A DNA stretch of 64,000 bases from Methylobacterium sp. (GTDB lineage: Bacteria; Pseudomonadota; Alphaproteobacteria; Rhizobiales; Beijerinckiaceae). Positions 41,550-50,564 of this stretch are shown here, piece after piece; within the stretch, counting starts at the first letter, position 1; every line of letters begins with the position of its first letter. Position numbers and translations under genes: made by a program. Under the pieces are notes generated by a model. It did no database searches and was not told the origin of the DNA. It saw nothing but the letters and a program-made list of their open reading frames with translations. Location of the stretch: NCBI GenBank assembly GCA_013823325.1, contig PNLY01000010.1, positions 1 to 64,000 on the forward strand. The letters run 5' to 3'.

Positions 41550-41861
41550 ATGCGGGCGCTGGTCGTTGCAATTGCGGTGATGGTGAGCGGAGCGGCGGGA
41601 GCGGCTGACAGGTGCCTGCTCGTCGTCGATGGGCGAACCTACATCAACGGACCTTGTCGGATCAGCGTCTCTCCAGGCGGCAGCTTCCAAGCCGCCTCGA
41701 AACTCTACTTTGCCGATGTCCAGTTGAATGGCTCTGGTGCCGCATCCGGATATTGGAACGAGGAGCCTGGCGCTGGACACGCCCATACTCGCCTAGGCGA
41801 GTTGACGCGCAACGATGCCTGCTGGGCGAATTCAAAGGCTATCGTATGCGCCTGGCGCTAG
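41550..41861 (+). CDS. Small secreted protein on the opposite strand (moron 1)
   Basis: A 103-residue protein from the ATG at 41550 with GGGAGG seven bases upstream. Residues 1-18 form a signal peptide (MRALVVAIAVMVSGAAGAAD). The mature part has three cysteines (DRCLLVV, GPCRIS, DACWANS, CAW) and reads as a small disulfide-bonded exported protein. It is transcribed against the surrounding tail genes and has its own ribosome site, the mark of a moron. Function unknown. Confidence 0.7.
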   Translation: MRALVVAIAVMVSGAAGAADRCLLVVDGRTYINGPCRISVSPGGSFQAASKLYFADVQLNGSGAASGYWNEEPGAGHAHTRLGELTRNDACWANSKAIVCAWR

Positions 41862-42175
41862 GACTCGCAGCTGCAGCTGTTGCAGCGCCGTGCCTTGCAG
41901 CAGAATTCCCGAAGTTCGACGTGGAGGCCGGGTGCCGTCGAGCGCATGGGCAGAACATCGCCTACTCATCCTGCATCGACCTTGAGCAGAGGCGATACGA
42001 TTATTCGAAGCTGATATTCGAAACCCTATCGGATCAGCAGCGAGATGACTGCCTAAGGCGTCTCGGAGGCATCCAACAATATCACTACTCAATGCTATCA
42101 GGATGCATCGCGAGCTTTGCGGAACTGAACCGGATCGAAGGCGCGAAGAGGTCTCCGCCCCGGTTCAGATACTAG
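41846..42175 (+). CDS. Second secreted protein on the opposite strand (moron 2)
   Basis: A 109-residue protein starting at the ATG at 41846, 16 bases inside the previous gene. Residues 1-19 form a signal peptide (LALGLAAAAVAAPCLAAE). The mature part has four cysteines (AGCRRAHG, SSCIDLEQ, DDCLRRLGG, SGCIASFA) in a helical context. Its stop overlaps by four bases the end of the tape-measure gene. No known family. Confidence 0.7.
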   Translation: MRLALGLAAAAVAAPCLAAEFPKFDVEAGCRRAHGQNIAYSSCIDLEQRRYDYSKLIFETLSDQQRDDCLRRLGGIQQYHYSMLSGCIASFAELNRIEGAKRSPPRFRY

Positions 42176-44436
42176 CGAACCGCCGTCTTCAGATCCCGAA
42201 CTAGGCCGCCATTCACATCTCTCTGTGTCTGGCCGATCTGCTGCGCGGTATCGTGCGGATCGCCGGACCCCGTGATGTTCACGTGGTTCTCCTGGTTCAC
42301 CGTCACGTTTGTGCCAGCCGTCGAAGCAGGCGGCGGCGCGAGCGCCGCTGAGGGATCACCGAGGCCGCCGCCTGTCGCCTTTCCGGCGTTACGGTCTGCC
42401 AGCGCAAGCTGCTCCTCGAAATTCGTCACATCGAGGATGGTCTGAGCCTTCGCGAGGTCTTCAGCGGCCGCCTGTTTACGCATACGGGCGACGTGGTCAT
42501 TGACAGCCTGATCATCGGCCGCCGCGCGCTCGGGACTCGTGATGCCAGCGTTACCCATACCAGGCACATCGCCAGAACCCGGCGTATACTTTGGCATCGC
42601 ACCGCCGGCCGAAACGCCCGCCTGTTCCGCCGCCCATTTGCGGACGTGCGGATCGCTCGAACCGAGATCTGCATTGAGGTCGCGACCGGTCTTCCGGCGG
42701 TAGACCTCGGCAGCGCCTGTGGTGGCGGGAGCCGCTTCCGACTGCGACGGGGCGCTATCGTAGGCAGTCAATGCACGCCCCGCCCACCGATGGCGCGAGC
42801 CGTAATGCTTGATGCCAGCGCGTTCGTAAGATTGCTCGAACGCGACCGTTGCCTCGCCCACGGTCTTAGCCCCTCTGACGGCCGCCAGCGCTCCTCGCTC
42901 TGATGTCTCAAGTTCGTGCTTCAAGAAGCCATAGTTCGCCTCGTCGGAAGCAGGGTCTAGCCCCTTCTCGGCGGCCCAAGCTTCAAACGCCCGACGACGC
43001 GGGCCGGTCCACTGCGCCCATCCATAGCCGCCACGAGAGCCAGGGATAAGCGGGTTCTTCTCCTGCAATTCGTTGAAACCGGTACTCTCATGGCCGAGAT
43101 TGCCCACGATCCCCGCCGCCTGCTCCTTTGTCAGGCCGAAATCCTGCATCAGGCGGCGCATGACGCCCGGCGCCTTCTGATTGAAGGTCGTCCCTTGGAT
43201 GGGCGCAGCACTCTCCGCATCCTTACCCCCGTTCCACCAGCGCTTGACCTTGCCCCAGAGCGAGTTGTCCTGCTTCGGCGCACTCTGCCGGCGAGCGGCG
43301 TCAGCCTCCATTTCTCCGGCCTTTGCAGGTCCCCACGTACCTGCAGCACGGCGCCGCGCGATCTCGGCATCCTCGCCCGCGTTCGCCTCGGTTGGCGTCA
43401 TCGCAAGCGCGACGGCGCCACCGATCCCGAACAAGCGGAGGAACTTGCCGAGCGCACCGCCCAGGAGCGCGACCGAGGCGGCAGTGCCCACCTTCGTAAT
43501 CGCCGCAGCGACGCCTAGGAGCCAGCCGGAGACTTTCAGCCCGATCAGCGCAACGAGCGCCGCGGTCAGGCCGTCAACGCCGGCGATCGACTGCGTGAGG
43601 TTGTCGAATTTCTGCCAGAGCGGCCCAACGACCTCGATCAGCTTCTCGAACACGGTGTAGAGTTCGCCGGCCACCCGACCGAGCTTCTCGAAAAACTGGA
43701 CGATCTTGTCCGAGTTATCGACGATGAAGGTGTTGAGCTTCTCAAAAAACTGCGTCAGCGACGGACCGAACCGGTCCAGAAGAAGCGTGCCGATACCGGA
43801 CAGCGTGTTGTTGAGCTGTCCGAGCGCAATCTGAAGTGCGTTGGCCTTCCTGGCCGCATCGTCCTCGTCGACGCCCAGCCGTTTCAGCGTAGCGGAATGC
43901 TCCGCCATTCGCTTGGCGAGATCACCGCTCTGTAGCGCCTCGAGCGTCTTGAGGTCGATGCCGGCGAACTGCGCCAAGCCCATCTGCTCGGCGCGGCTCT
44001 TGCCCTTCAGGACGCTCGCGAAGTCCTTCATCAGCGCGACGCTGTCGCGCAGCTGGCCGTTCGAGCGAGTGACGACGCCGATCTGCTTCAGGAAGCCTTC
44101 GAACCCAGGGTTCCATTTCAGATGCTTGCCGAAGCTCTCGATCGACGACCCGGCCTCATCCGCCGATCCCCCCAACTGGGAGACCGCATAGGACATTGCC
44201 TTGATCTGTGAGACCGTCGTCTGCGTCCGCTGCGCCTGCCAGTACAGGCCGTCAAAGGAACGGCTGATCTTGACCACGGCAGCCGAAACCGCGGCCGAAG
44301 CCGCCGCTGCAGCTGCCCCAAGCGCGACAACCGCATTGGTCGCTGATCCGACGGACGCCGCGAATTTCTTCTCCTGGTTCGCCTCGATGCGATAGCCGAG
44401 CGAGACCAGGAATTCCTTGATGACGTCACCGGCCAT
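42172..44436 (-). CDS. Tape-measure protein with phage lysozyme domain
   Basis: A 754-residue protein. The N-terminal 380 residues are helical with hydrophobic parts (AALVALIGLKVSGWLLGVAA, about 285-310), as in tape measures. Residues about 415-560 are a phage tail lysozyme (Phage_lysozyme2): APGVMRRLMQDFGLTKEQAAGIVGNLGHEST, NPLIPGSRGGYGWAQWTGPRR, HELETSERGALAAV, with Glu in GHES. It would cut the wall during DNA injection. The C-terminal 90 residues are helical with VTVNQENHVNITGSGDPHDTA. The start overlaps the frameshift extension of the chaperone. Confidence 0.88.
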   Translation of the reverse strand: MAGDVIKEFLVSLGYRIEANQEKKFAASVGSATNAVVALGAAAAAASAAVSAAVVKISRSFDGLYWQAQRTQTTVSQIKAMSYAVSQLGGSADEAGSSIESFGKHLKWNPGFEGFLKQIGVVTRSNGQLRDSVALMKDFASVLKGKSRAEQMGLAQFAGIDLKTLEALQSGDLAKRMAEHSATLKRLGVDEDDAARKANALQIALGQLNNTLSGIGTLLLDRFGPSLTQFFEKLNTFIVDNSDKIVQFFEKLGRVAGELYTVFEKLIEVVGPLWQKFDNLTQSIAGVDGLTAALVALIGLKVSGWLLGVAAAITKVGTAASVALLGGALGKFLRLFGIGGAVALAMTPTEANAGEDAEIARRRAAGTWGPAKAGEMEADAARRQSAPKQDNSLWGKVKRWWNGGKDAESAAPIQGTTFNQKAPGVMRRLMQDFGLTKEQAAGIVGNLGHESTGFNELQEKNPLIPGSRGGYGWAQWTGPRRRAFEAWAAEKGLDPASDEANYGFLKHELETSERGALAAVRGAKTVGEATVAFEQSYERAGIKHYGSRHRWAGRALTAYDSAPSQSEAAPATTGAAEVYRRKTGRDLNADLGSSDPHVRKWAAEQAGVSAGGAMPKYTPGSGDVPGMGNAGITSPERAAADDQAVNDHVARMRKQAAAEDLAKAQTILDVTNFEEQLALADRNAGKATGGGLGDPSAALAPPPASTAGTNVTVNQENHVNITGSGDPHDTAQQIGQTQRDVNGGLVRDLKTAVR

Positions 44437-44662
44437 TTCTTGCGGCTTCCTGGGCTCGCCACGTGTTCTCGTCGAGCACGTCGATGGCGTCGTTCATCTC
44501 GGCAACGTCGAACAGAGTGAGCGTGCCATCCACGAGATCGGCATAGCGGCACAGACCCCTCAAGACCGGCCGCATCACGTAATCCTTGCCGTCCGGTAGC
44601 GCGACCGCGTCGTATTTCAGGCCGGGCTGCCGACGGTCAAACTCGACGCCAGCCCGTCGAAA
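44426..44662 (-). CDS. Tail assembly chaperone, -1 frame extension (DUF6889-like)
   Basis: A segment open in the -1 frame from the slippery site, 78 codons. It carries RPVLRGLCRYADLVDGTLTLFDVAEMNDAIDVLDEN, the DUF6889-type sequence. It can be made in two ways: as the C-terminal part of a 207-residue fusion with the gene at 44617 by -1 frameshift, or separately from the ATG at 44575 with AAGGA seven bases upstream. The fusion is the usual scheme for tail chaperones (lambda G and GT). Confidence 0.75.
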   Translation of the reverse strand, partial: FRRAGVEFDRRQPGLKYDAVALPDGKDYVMRPVLRGLCRYADLVDGTLTLFDVAEMNDAIDVLDENTWRAQEAARNGR

Positions 44663-45048
44663 AAAGGGCCGAGCTCGTTCATCACCACGCGCGATGCGAT
44701 GGTCAGGAGATGGAAGCCGCCGATGTCGTCGAACTGCGGCTTGCCTGCAGCTTTGTTCCAGGCCGGAACCCAGCCACGATCGCCTTCGATCTTGCGCTGG
44801 ACGCGCTCCATGCAGCGGGCGATGACGTATTCGACCGAGTTATCGGACACCTCGCCGAGAGCCTCGACGGCGCGCTGCAAGGCAGCCTCCGGCGCAACGC
44901 CGCCAGCAGCGCCCTCTTCCGCGACAGAGCGCAGGGTGGTCAGGATCGGCGCGAGCCTTCGCACGACGTGCAGCTGGGTCATCGCGTCGAGCTTGGCGAC
45001 CTTATAGGTGTGGCCGCCGAGCTCGAACTCCATCGGGACGGGCACCAT
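44617..45048 (-). CDS. Tail assembly chaperone, zero-frame protein
   Basis: A 143-residue protein starting MVPVPMEFELGGHTYKVAKL, just after the tail-tube gene. It contains LDAMTQLHVVRRLAPILTTL and VEYVIARCMERVQRK. The slippery site at 44668-44662 lies near its end, 15 codons before its stop. In phages this gene and its frameshift product assemble tails around the tape measure. The position between tube and tape measure is standard. Confidence 0.85.
   Translation of the reverse strand: MVPVPMEFELGGHTYKVAKLDAMTQLHVVRRLAPILTTLRSVAEEGAAGGVAPEAALQRAVEALGEVSDNSVEYVIARCMERVQRKIEGDRGWVPAWNKAAGKPQFDDIGGFHLLTIASRVVMNELGPFFDGLASSLTVGSPA
44659..44668 (-). promoter_or_regulatory. Programmed -1 frameshift slippery site C CCU UUU
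   Basis: On the minus strand the run reads GG-CCC-TTTTTT-C. In the zero frame the codons are CCT (44667-44665) and TTT (44664-44662), so the heptamer C CCT TTT follows the X XXY YYZ rule. A -1 slip enters the frame that runs without a stop to the TGA at 44428-44426. Confidence 0.85.
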
Positions 45049-45049
45049 G

Positions 45050-45511
45050 TCAGATCACCGACGGCGTGCCGGTGCCGAGCAGATACTCGATGCGCCCCGC
45101 ATTGAAGGTCCACTCGTTGATGCCCGAGTCCTTGGCATAGTTCAGATCGGGGACCTTCGCCCAGCCGCAGCCGAGACAGGTGACGACGTCGCCGGTCGCG
45201 GCGTTGCGCAGCACGATCACGCCCTGGCCGTAAAGCGCCGCCGATTGCGTCTCGATATTGTAGGCCGTCATCAGCTGGTTGTTCGTCGGCGAACCCTTGA
45301 GAAGGCGCACCGTCACCGTGCCGTTCTGGGCCTTGTGCAGCGAATGAGTGCCGGAGCCGTCGGCACCCATCATCAGCGTGCCCTTGTTGTCGGCCTGGGC
45401 AATTGAAATGCCCTCCTCCGACGGCCCGGCTCCGTCGCCGAGCGTGATCGCCCCGCCCGGACCGACATAGGTCGCCGTGACATCGGCAAAGCTGTATGCG
45501 TTGATGAACAT
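45050..45511 (-). CDS. Tail-tube protein (DUF3277)
   Basis: A 153-residue protein. The order of parts (NAYSFADVTATYVGPGGAITLGDG, EEGISIAQADNKGTLMMGADGSGTHSLHKAQNGTVTVRLLKGSP) is typical of the DUF3277 tail tube family that accompanies DUF3383 sheaths. It forms the inner tube of the contractile tail. It follows the sheath gene after 12 bp. Confidence 0.88.
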   Translation of the reverse strand: MFINAYSFADVTATYVGPGGAITLGDGAGPSEEGISIAQADNKGTLMMGADGSGTHSLHKAQNGTVTVRLLKGSPTNNQLMTAYNIETQSAALYGQGVIVLRNAATGDVVTCLGCGWAKVPDLNYAKDSGINEWTFNAGRIEYLLGTGTPSVI

Positions 45512-45523
45512 TGCGGCCCCCGG

Positions 45524-47323
45524 TTACCGGTTGACGGAGATCAGGACGTCCACGCTGTGGACGGCGCCGGCGAGCTTCACGGCGATCTGGAAAGGAGGCG
45601 ACTTGCGCGCCTCACGGTCGGCTTGGCTCTGCTGTGCGACCGGCGGGCAGTAGACGTAATAGCCCTTCGTGAGGATATCGCCGGTCCGGAGCTGGCCGAA
45701 ACCGGCGGCGTTCCACTGGCCGGGCGCAACGAGGCCATTTCGAACTGCCTGGTCGAGCCGAGCCTCCATGACGGTCTGAAGGGTGGTCATGCCTTCGTCG
45801 GTCTGCGGCACCTTCGGGAAGGTGTAGAGCACGTTGTAGATCGCGGTCTGGAGATCGTTCTCCAGCCAGTCCAGGCCGTGCCACTCGTCGAAGAACGAAC
45901 CGTCGCTGTTGACGCCGTGCTGGATGATCGCCGTCGCATTGTCGTAGTTGACGAACACGTTGGCGTGCTTCGCCTTCAGCGCGGCAGCCTGCGACTGCGT
46001 GATGGTCTCCGGAGTAACGCCCGGCTCCTGCTTGAACATCAGGGTGATCGTGGTGTTCGATCCCTGGAAGTTCACGGTCGCGGCCCGGCCGAAGAACGAG
46101 GCAACCGCCTGCCCCGACTTGGTCGAGTACTGCAGGAACGTGCGCTTGTAGCGGGCTTCCGAAAGCTGCGAGGCGAGATCGTCGGTGATGCTCGGATCGA
46201 TGATCCGGGTATCACCGGACGTCACGCCCATGCGGCGCTTCTTCTGCTGCGCCTCGATAAAGTCAGCTGCGGCGAGCAGCTCGGCAATGCCGACGCCCTC
46301 TTCCGCGATGATCGCGGCGTACCAGTCGCCGGAGACGTCGACGAGCGCCGCGAGGGCCTCGGTCAGGCTCTCGGGGTCGATGCCGTCCGCCGGCGCGGAA
46401 GCGGTCGCGACCGTCAGCTTCAGGATACCGGAGATATCGGTACCGGAGCCGCCGGCCAGAGTTGCGCCCGAGACTGCGATGTTGGTGCCGGTCTTAGCGA
46501 TCGTGATTGCGTTGCCCGGCGTACCGGCCACCTTCGACACGACATAGAGCACCGAGCCCGTGACCGAATAGGTGCAATCCTCGAGGTTCGCATCCGCGCT
46601 CTCGTTCAGGAAAGCGACCAGCGATGCCAGCGTCTCGGGGAGGCTGGCGCCGATGTTGACCTGGTTGCCAGCCGCGCCGGAGGCAACGAAGGTCACAGCC
46701 GTGCCGTTGATCGTAATCGCGTCCGCGGGCGCAGGCTGGCCGGAGAAGGTATACGAGCCGAACGCCGTGGGCGCACGCGCATAGGACAAGGTCCGCCCGG
46801 CGCCTGCCCCCGGCCCCTGGAGACGGAAGCGCCGGGTGTTGCTGTCCCAGACGAAGGTCGACCCGCCCGGCAACTCGGCCTGTACGAGCGTCGCGGCGCC
46901 GTTGAGGTTCGTGATGGCGGACCAGTTCACGCCGTCGATGGTCATCGGTACGCCGTCGACATAGAGGAAGAACGCCCCCGCCGTGACGGCGGTGAACACC
47001 GACAGCGCGCTCTCGGCCGAGGTCAGCACACCGCCGCGGAGGGTCGCCTTGGTCGCGGTGCGCGCCCAGCGGCCGATATAGTAGAGCGAGGGCTGCGGCG
47101 TCTGGCCGAAATGGCGCTGCGCCGCGAGGTACTCGACGTCGGTGGACGAGAAGTCCTGGGCGACGCCGGCCATGTTGGCGTACTGGCGAATGCGCTCGCC
47201 GATATCAATGACGTCGGACGCGCCCACAGCCATGCCGGCGCCGAAGTTCCGCGTCGGAGCGGCGATCGGCGCAAGGCTGACGTTGATGTTGACGACGTCC
47301 GATACTGCCAGTCCCTGGGCCAT
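45524..47323 (-). CDS. Contractile tail sheath protein (DUF3383)
   Basis: A 599-residue protein. The start [22 protein letters not shown] and the C-terminal part [51 protein letters not shown] match the DUF3383 sheath family. It surrounds the DUF3277 tube and contracts on infection, which makes this a myovirus-type prophage. Beta-rich inserts ([30 protein letters not shown]) fill residues 150-300. Confidence 0.9.
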   Translation of the reverse strand: MAQGLAVSDVVNINVSLAPIAAPTRNFGAGMAVGASDVIDIGERIRQYANMAGVAQDFSSTDVEYLAAQRHFGQTPQPSLYYIGRWARTATKATLRGGVLTSAESALSVFTAVTAGAFFLYVDGVPMTIDGVNWSAITNLNGAATLVQAELPGGSTFVWDSNTRRFRLQGPGAGAGRTLSYARAPTAFGSYTFSGQPAPADAITINGTAVTFVASGAAGNQVNIGASLPETLASLVAFLNESADANLEDCTYSVTGSVLYVVSKVAGTPGNAITIAKTGTNIAVSGATLAGGSGTDISGILKLTVATASAPADGIDPESLTEALAALVDVSGDWYAAIIAEEGVGIAELLAAADFIEAQQKKRRMGVTSGDTRIIDPSITDDLASQLSEARYKRTFLQYSTKSGQAVASFFGRAATVNFQGSNTTITLMFKQEPGVTPETITQSQAAALKAKHANVFVNYDNATAIIQHGVNSDGSFFDEWHGLDWLENDLQTAIYNVLYTFPKVPQTDEGMTTLQTVMEARLDQAVRNGLVAPGQWNAAGFGQLRTGDILTKGYYVYCPPVAQQSQADREARKSPPFQIAVKLAGAVHSVDVLISVNR

Positions 47324-47326
47324 CGG

Positions 47327-47911
47327 TCAGTTCTCCACGGTGAAGGGCTGGGTCTCTCCGTCCTGCGCCTGGAAGGCGCCATTGACCGAGAGAACGCTGA
47401 GGATCGGATAGGTGCGGACGAAGGCTCGCCGCAGGCGGATTTCGAGATCGACGCGGCGGATGAAGCGCTCGTTCAAAAGGTCGGACGCGGTTCGCATCCG
47501 CGTGGACTCAAGGAGGTTGACGCCAGCCGCGCGCATCGCCTCGCGGTTCTGCGCGACCATGAGCCCGTCGCGCAGGCGGCTCGCGAGCGAATAGGCGCCC
47601 GGCCCGTAGAAGCTGGCCAGCAGGTCGACGGTATCGTGTCGCTGTTGCTCGTCGCTCCCCTGCCCCTCGGGGTGATGGATCTTGACCGTCCCGTAATCGG
47701 ACACGATCGTCGTGATGCCGATCGCGCACCAGTTCGTGGTGATATCGGGATGTGGCGGCGGTTTGGACTGCAAGCGCGGACGAACCATGGCGCGGACGAG
47801 GCCGGTGATCCCGGCGACGACGTTGCCGACGAAATCCTCGAAGGCATCGTCCTCGACGGGGCGCGACGATACCGGCGAGAGATACCCGCCGGTCGAGCTG
47901 TCATTTGGCAT
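47327..47911 (-). CDS. Neck/tail terminator protein
   Basis: A 194-residue protein. It contains NWCAIGITTIVSDYGTVKIHH, DLLASFYGPGAYSLASRLRDGL, LLESTRMRTASDLLNERFIRRVDLEIRLRRAFVRTYPIL, the pattern of the neck terminator (LIC_12616-type) family of contractile phages. It caps the head-to-tail joint. It is four bases from the sheath start. Confidence 0.8.
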   Translation of the reverse strand: MPNDSSTGGYLSPVSSRPVEDDAFEDFVGNVVAGITGLVRAMVRPRLQSKPPPHPDITTNWCAIGITTIVSDYGTVKIHHPEGQGSDEQQRHDTVDLLASFYGPGAYSLASRLRDGLMVAQNREAMRAAGVNLLESTRMRTASDLLNERFIRRVDLEIRLRRAFVRTYPILSVLSVNGAFQAQDGETQPFTVEN

Positions 47912-47923
47912 TGCGGCCTCGGA

Positions 47924-48292
47924 TCAGCGCGGGGCGAGCAGTCGGCAGGTGGCGCAGGTGAAGCCGGCCCCGTAGCGCGAATAATCGTCGACGGTCACGA
48001 CGGTGTAGCGCCGGCCGTTCCAGGTCACGATATCGGCGTCGAGCCCCTCACCGCCCTCGGTGAAACGGAAGGTCGAGTGCATCAGGATTGAGCCGGTCGA
48101 GATCGCGGCCTCCGGGTTGCGCTGGAGGTTGCGGCCCTTGTCAGAGGTCACGACGACCGAGATCGCCGTCTCCGTCATGGCCTCGACCGTGCGCCCAGTC
48201 AGTGGATCGACCGTCACCGTCGCGCGAGCCACGGTTGCGGCGTCCGCAAACATGGGGTCCGACAAGAGGTCTGAAACGTCGAGGAAGGGCAT
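47924..48292 (-). CDS. Head-closure-region protein
   Basis: A 122-residue protein (ARATVTVDPLTGRTVEAMTETAI, DIVTWNGRRYTVVTVDDYSRYGAGFTCATCRLL). The length and place between the gp10-like and terminator genes fit a head-closure or connector component. It carries a CxxC near the end. The family itself is not firmly recognised. Confidence 0.65.
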   Translation of the reverse strand: MPFLDVSDLLSDPMFADAATVARATVTVDPLTGRTVEAMTETAISVVVTSDKGRNLQRNPEAAISTGSILMHSTFRFTEGGEGLDADIVTWNGRRYTVVTVDDYSRYGAGFTCATCRLLAPR

Positions 48293-48774
48293 CAGCTGCC
48301 TTTCTTGCGGACCACATGCGTCACGGCTCGCCGAAGCTGGCCCGTGTCGATCAGCGGTCGCTCGCCGGTCCTGCCCTTCGCCCGGCGCTTCTGGAGCGTC
48401 TTCGGCGACAGCGGCGTGAACGGGCCATCGGTGATCTTGGCTTTGACGGCATTCGCCGCGACGAAGCCGGCCCGGTCGAAATCGCGGTCGATCGTCGCGA
48501 CCTTTCCTTCCAGGGCCGAAAGGCCAGCCGCCTTCAGGTGCGGAATGAACTGCTTGCTGGCGCCATCGACGCCCGGGACAAGGAACGGTCGCTCCGGGAT
48601 GTTCTGCGCCGGCGATCCGGTTTCCATCAGGTATCCGATCTCGGCATTGTTGATCGGCGTGTCGTCCCGGCCCGCGGTCGTCGACGGAATGCCGACCAGA
48701 ACCTCTTTCGAGGTCAGCGCCTTGACGGACTTGAGGACGTCAGCGACGCGATCCTTGACGACCCGAAGGCTCAT
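48292..48774 (-). CDS. HK97 gp10-like connector/tail-completion protein
   Basis: A 160-residue protein started at the ATG at 48774, in an ATGA overlap with the previous stop. LVGIPSTTAGRDDTPINNAEIGYLMETGSPAQNIPERPFLVPGV and the C-terminal SPKTLQKRRAKGRTGERPLIDTGQLRRAVTHVVRK are motifs shared with the HK97-gp10/virion morphogenesis group. It probably completes the tail-head joint. Confidence 0.75.
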   Translation of the reverse strand: MSLRVVKDRVADVLKSVKALTSKEVLVGIPSTTAGRDDTPINNAEIGYLMETGSPAQNIPERPFLVPGVDGASKQFIPHLKAAGLSALEGKVATIDRDFDRAGFVAANAVKAKITDGPFTPLSPKTLQKRRAKGRTGERPLIDTGQLRRAVTHVVRKKGS

Positions 48775-49163
48775 AGCTGCCACCCGCCGGAGCCGAACAT
48801 GCGGACCAGCTGAAGGAACTGCACGCCGTAGACGGTCGCGTTCCAATGGCCCGCACCCGCATCCAACGTCGTGCTTCCGGCGTCGTAGGAGACGGACACC
48901 TTGTCGACCGTCTTCGATGTCGTGACGCCGGTGTTGGCGCCTGGGCTTCCACCAGCGGCAGACGCTTTGACAGCCTGCGCCGCAAGCGCAATGTGATGGG
49001 CCGCAAACAGCTCCAGGCCGTGGTCGAGCATGTCCTCCCAGCGGTCAGGGCGCAGCAGCTTCGCCCCGATGCCCAGCCAGTAGTTGACCGTGGCATCGGG
49101 GTAGATCGAAGCGCTGGCGAACTCTGGAAAGTTCGTGCGGAAGCTGCCTGGCGTGACGGTCAC
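48771..49163 (-). CDS. DUF4054 head-tail connector protein
   Basis: A 130-residue protein. FRTNFPEFASASIYPDATVNYWLGIGAKLL at the N-terminus and LELFAAHHIALAAQAVKA are the DUF4054 signature, a head-tail connector of phages with DUF2184 capsids. The overlap with the gene before it points to coupled translation. Confidence 0.82.
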   Translation of the reverse strand: MTVTPGSFRTNFPEFASASIYPDATVNYWLGIGAKLLRPDRWEDMLDHGLELFAAHHIALAAQAVKASAAGGSPGANTGVTTSKTVDKVSVSYDAGSTTLDAGAGHWNATVYGVQFLQLVRMFGSGGWQL

Positions 49164-49495
49164 TTGCCGGCCTTCGCCTCGGCTTCCGCCTCCTCGACGA
49201 GCTTGGTCACCTCGTCATCGGACAGGCCGGAGCTGTCGTCGAGGCCGACAGCCTTGGCGCGATCGGCAAGCGTGGGCTCGTCGGCCTTCTTGCCCTTCTT
49301 GCCCTTGCCGGCCGTTTCGTCGGCGGCCTTCAGATCGACGATCGAGCAGCCCGAGGCCTTCGCATACCAATGGTGCGCGACGTCGCCGGGCACATCGTGG
49401 TTGAGCCCGACCTTGAGCCGGTGGACCGTGCCGTCGTTCAGGGTGATGTCGACCTGGACGGGCGTCGAGACGATGAAGCTCTCGATCTTGCTCAT
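49160..49495 (-). CDS. Hypothetical phage head-region protein
   Basis: A 111-residue protein directly after the capsid gene. The first half is beta-like (VQVDITLNDGTVHRLKVGLNHDV); the rest is Lys- and Glu-rich (KGKKGKKADEP, VTKLVEEAEAEAKAGK) and may resemble a Rho-N or HeH-type tail. Likely a minor capsid or connector part. Not firmly recognised. Confidence 0.6.
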   Translation of the reverse strand: MSKIESFIVSTPVQVDITLNDGTVHRLKVGLNHDVPGDVAHHWYAKASGCSIVDLKAADETAGKGKKGKKADEPTLADRAKAVGLDDSSGLSDDEVTKLVEEAEAEAKAGK

Positions 49496-49498
49496 GGC

Positions 49499-50548
49499 TC
49501 AGATCCCATCCCGGTACGCGACGGTTTCGGGGTAGACGAACTCGACGACGCCGAGCCGGCCGAAATAGGTAACCAGCTGGCGCAGGTCCCGGTATTCCAG
49601 CGGGGTGCGCTGGAGCGGCACCATCGGGAAGCGGACGAAGTGCTCCGCCTGGCTATACGCCACCATGCGGTCGCTCGGCCCGGCGCCGCGCCCGGTCAGC
49701 CACTTCACCGGCTGGATATCGAGCGGCCGCCCGGTCTGCGCCATCGTCAGGGAGTTTTCCTTCAGATAGGTCAAGATCGACTTGTCCGCCGCCGACGAAA
49801 CCAGCTGGCCGTTGATGTAGGCGAACTTGAGGGGCGGCAGGAGCAGCTTCGTCGGGACAACCGCGAAGCCGCTCGCCTGCCAGGCAGCGCTCAGCATATC
49901 GTTGACGTCGCGCAGGATCTGGGTCGGCGTCTTGTTGGCCCAGAGCGTCGAGCTGCCACCACCGCCGGCGCCGTCGGCCGCCACATTGGACGGGGTGATC
50001 AGCCCAGTGGAGTTGACGAGGCCGGTGAAGCCGAGCTCGGAGTCGCCGATATAGACCTGCTCGTCGATATCCATGTTGTGCTTCAGGACCATGCCCGAAT
50101 ACTTCTGGGTGTCGACGGGACGTCCGACCTTCTGCGCGCTCTCCAGCTCGGGGATCGTCCAGCCGATCTGCATGGCCCACAGGTTCAGCGGGTTGGCGGT
50201 CTTGCCGATGTCCAGCGCCAGCGAGGCGATGGCCGAGGCATCCTTGCCGATCCAGGCCTTGCCGGTCGGGGTCAGGCCGCCGATCGCCGCGAAGGTCGAA
50301 TTGGTGAAGGACGAGACCTCGTCCGCGATCGAGACGTCCGAGCGCAGATCGATGTCGCGCGACCACGAGAACGAAACCAGGGGCTCATGCAGCGTCTGGT
50401 CGAGACGCTCGAGCTCGCCGATGACGAAGGCACCAGCGCTGTCGATGGTGGCGCGGTCGAAGGTGACCGCGTCCTGAAAGCGCACTCGCTTCAGGATGGC
50501 CGGGGCCGCCAGCGGCGCGCCGAGGCCGGGAAGGATGATCGTGTTCAT
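49499..50548 (-). CDS. Major capsid protein (DUF2184)
   Basis: A 349-residue protein starting at the ATG at 50548. It follows the DUF2184 pattern of HK97-fold major capsid proteins: VSFSWSRDIDLRSDV, WAMQIGWTIPELESAQKVGRP, YSGMVLKHNMDIDEQVYIGDSELGFTGLVN, TQILRDVNDMLSAAWQAS. The length is typical. It lies after the cement gene and before the connector genes. Confidence 0.88.
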   Translation of the reverse strand: MNTIILPGLGAPLAAPAILKRVRFQDAVTFDRATIDSAGAFVIGELERLDQTLHEPLVSFSWSRDIDLRSDVSIADEVSSFTNSTFAAIGGLTPTGKAWIGKDASAIASLALDIGKTANPLNLWAMQIGWTIPELESAQKVGRPVDTQKYSGMVLKHNMDIDEQVYIGDSELGFTGLVNSTGLITPSNVAADGAGGGGSSTLWANKTPTQILRDVNDMLSAAWQASGFAVVPTKLLLPPLKFAYINGQLVSSAADKSILTYLKENSLTMAQTGRPLDIQPVKWLTGRGAGPSDRMVAYSQAEHFVRFPMVPLQRTPLEYRDLRQLVTYFGRLGVVEFVYPETVAYRDGI

Positions 50549-50564
50549 GATCTCTCTGGCCCCG

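Noticed and set aside
45557-48091. An 844-codon open frame on the plus strand
   Set aside because: It runs opposite to the sheath, terminator and closure genes, has antisense-type composition (rich in Arg, Gly, Asp, Val) and no recognisable domain.
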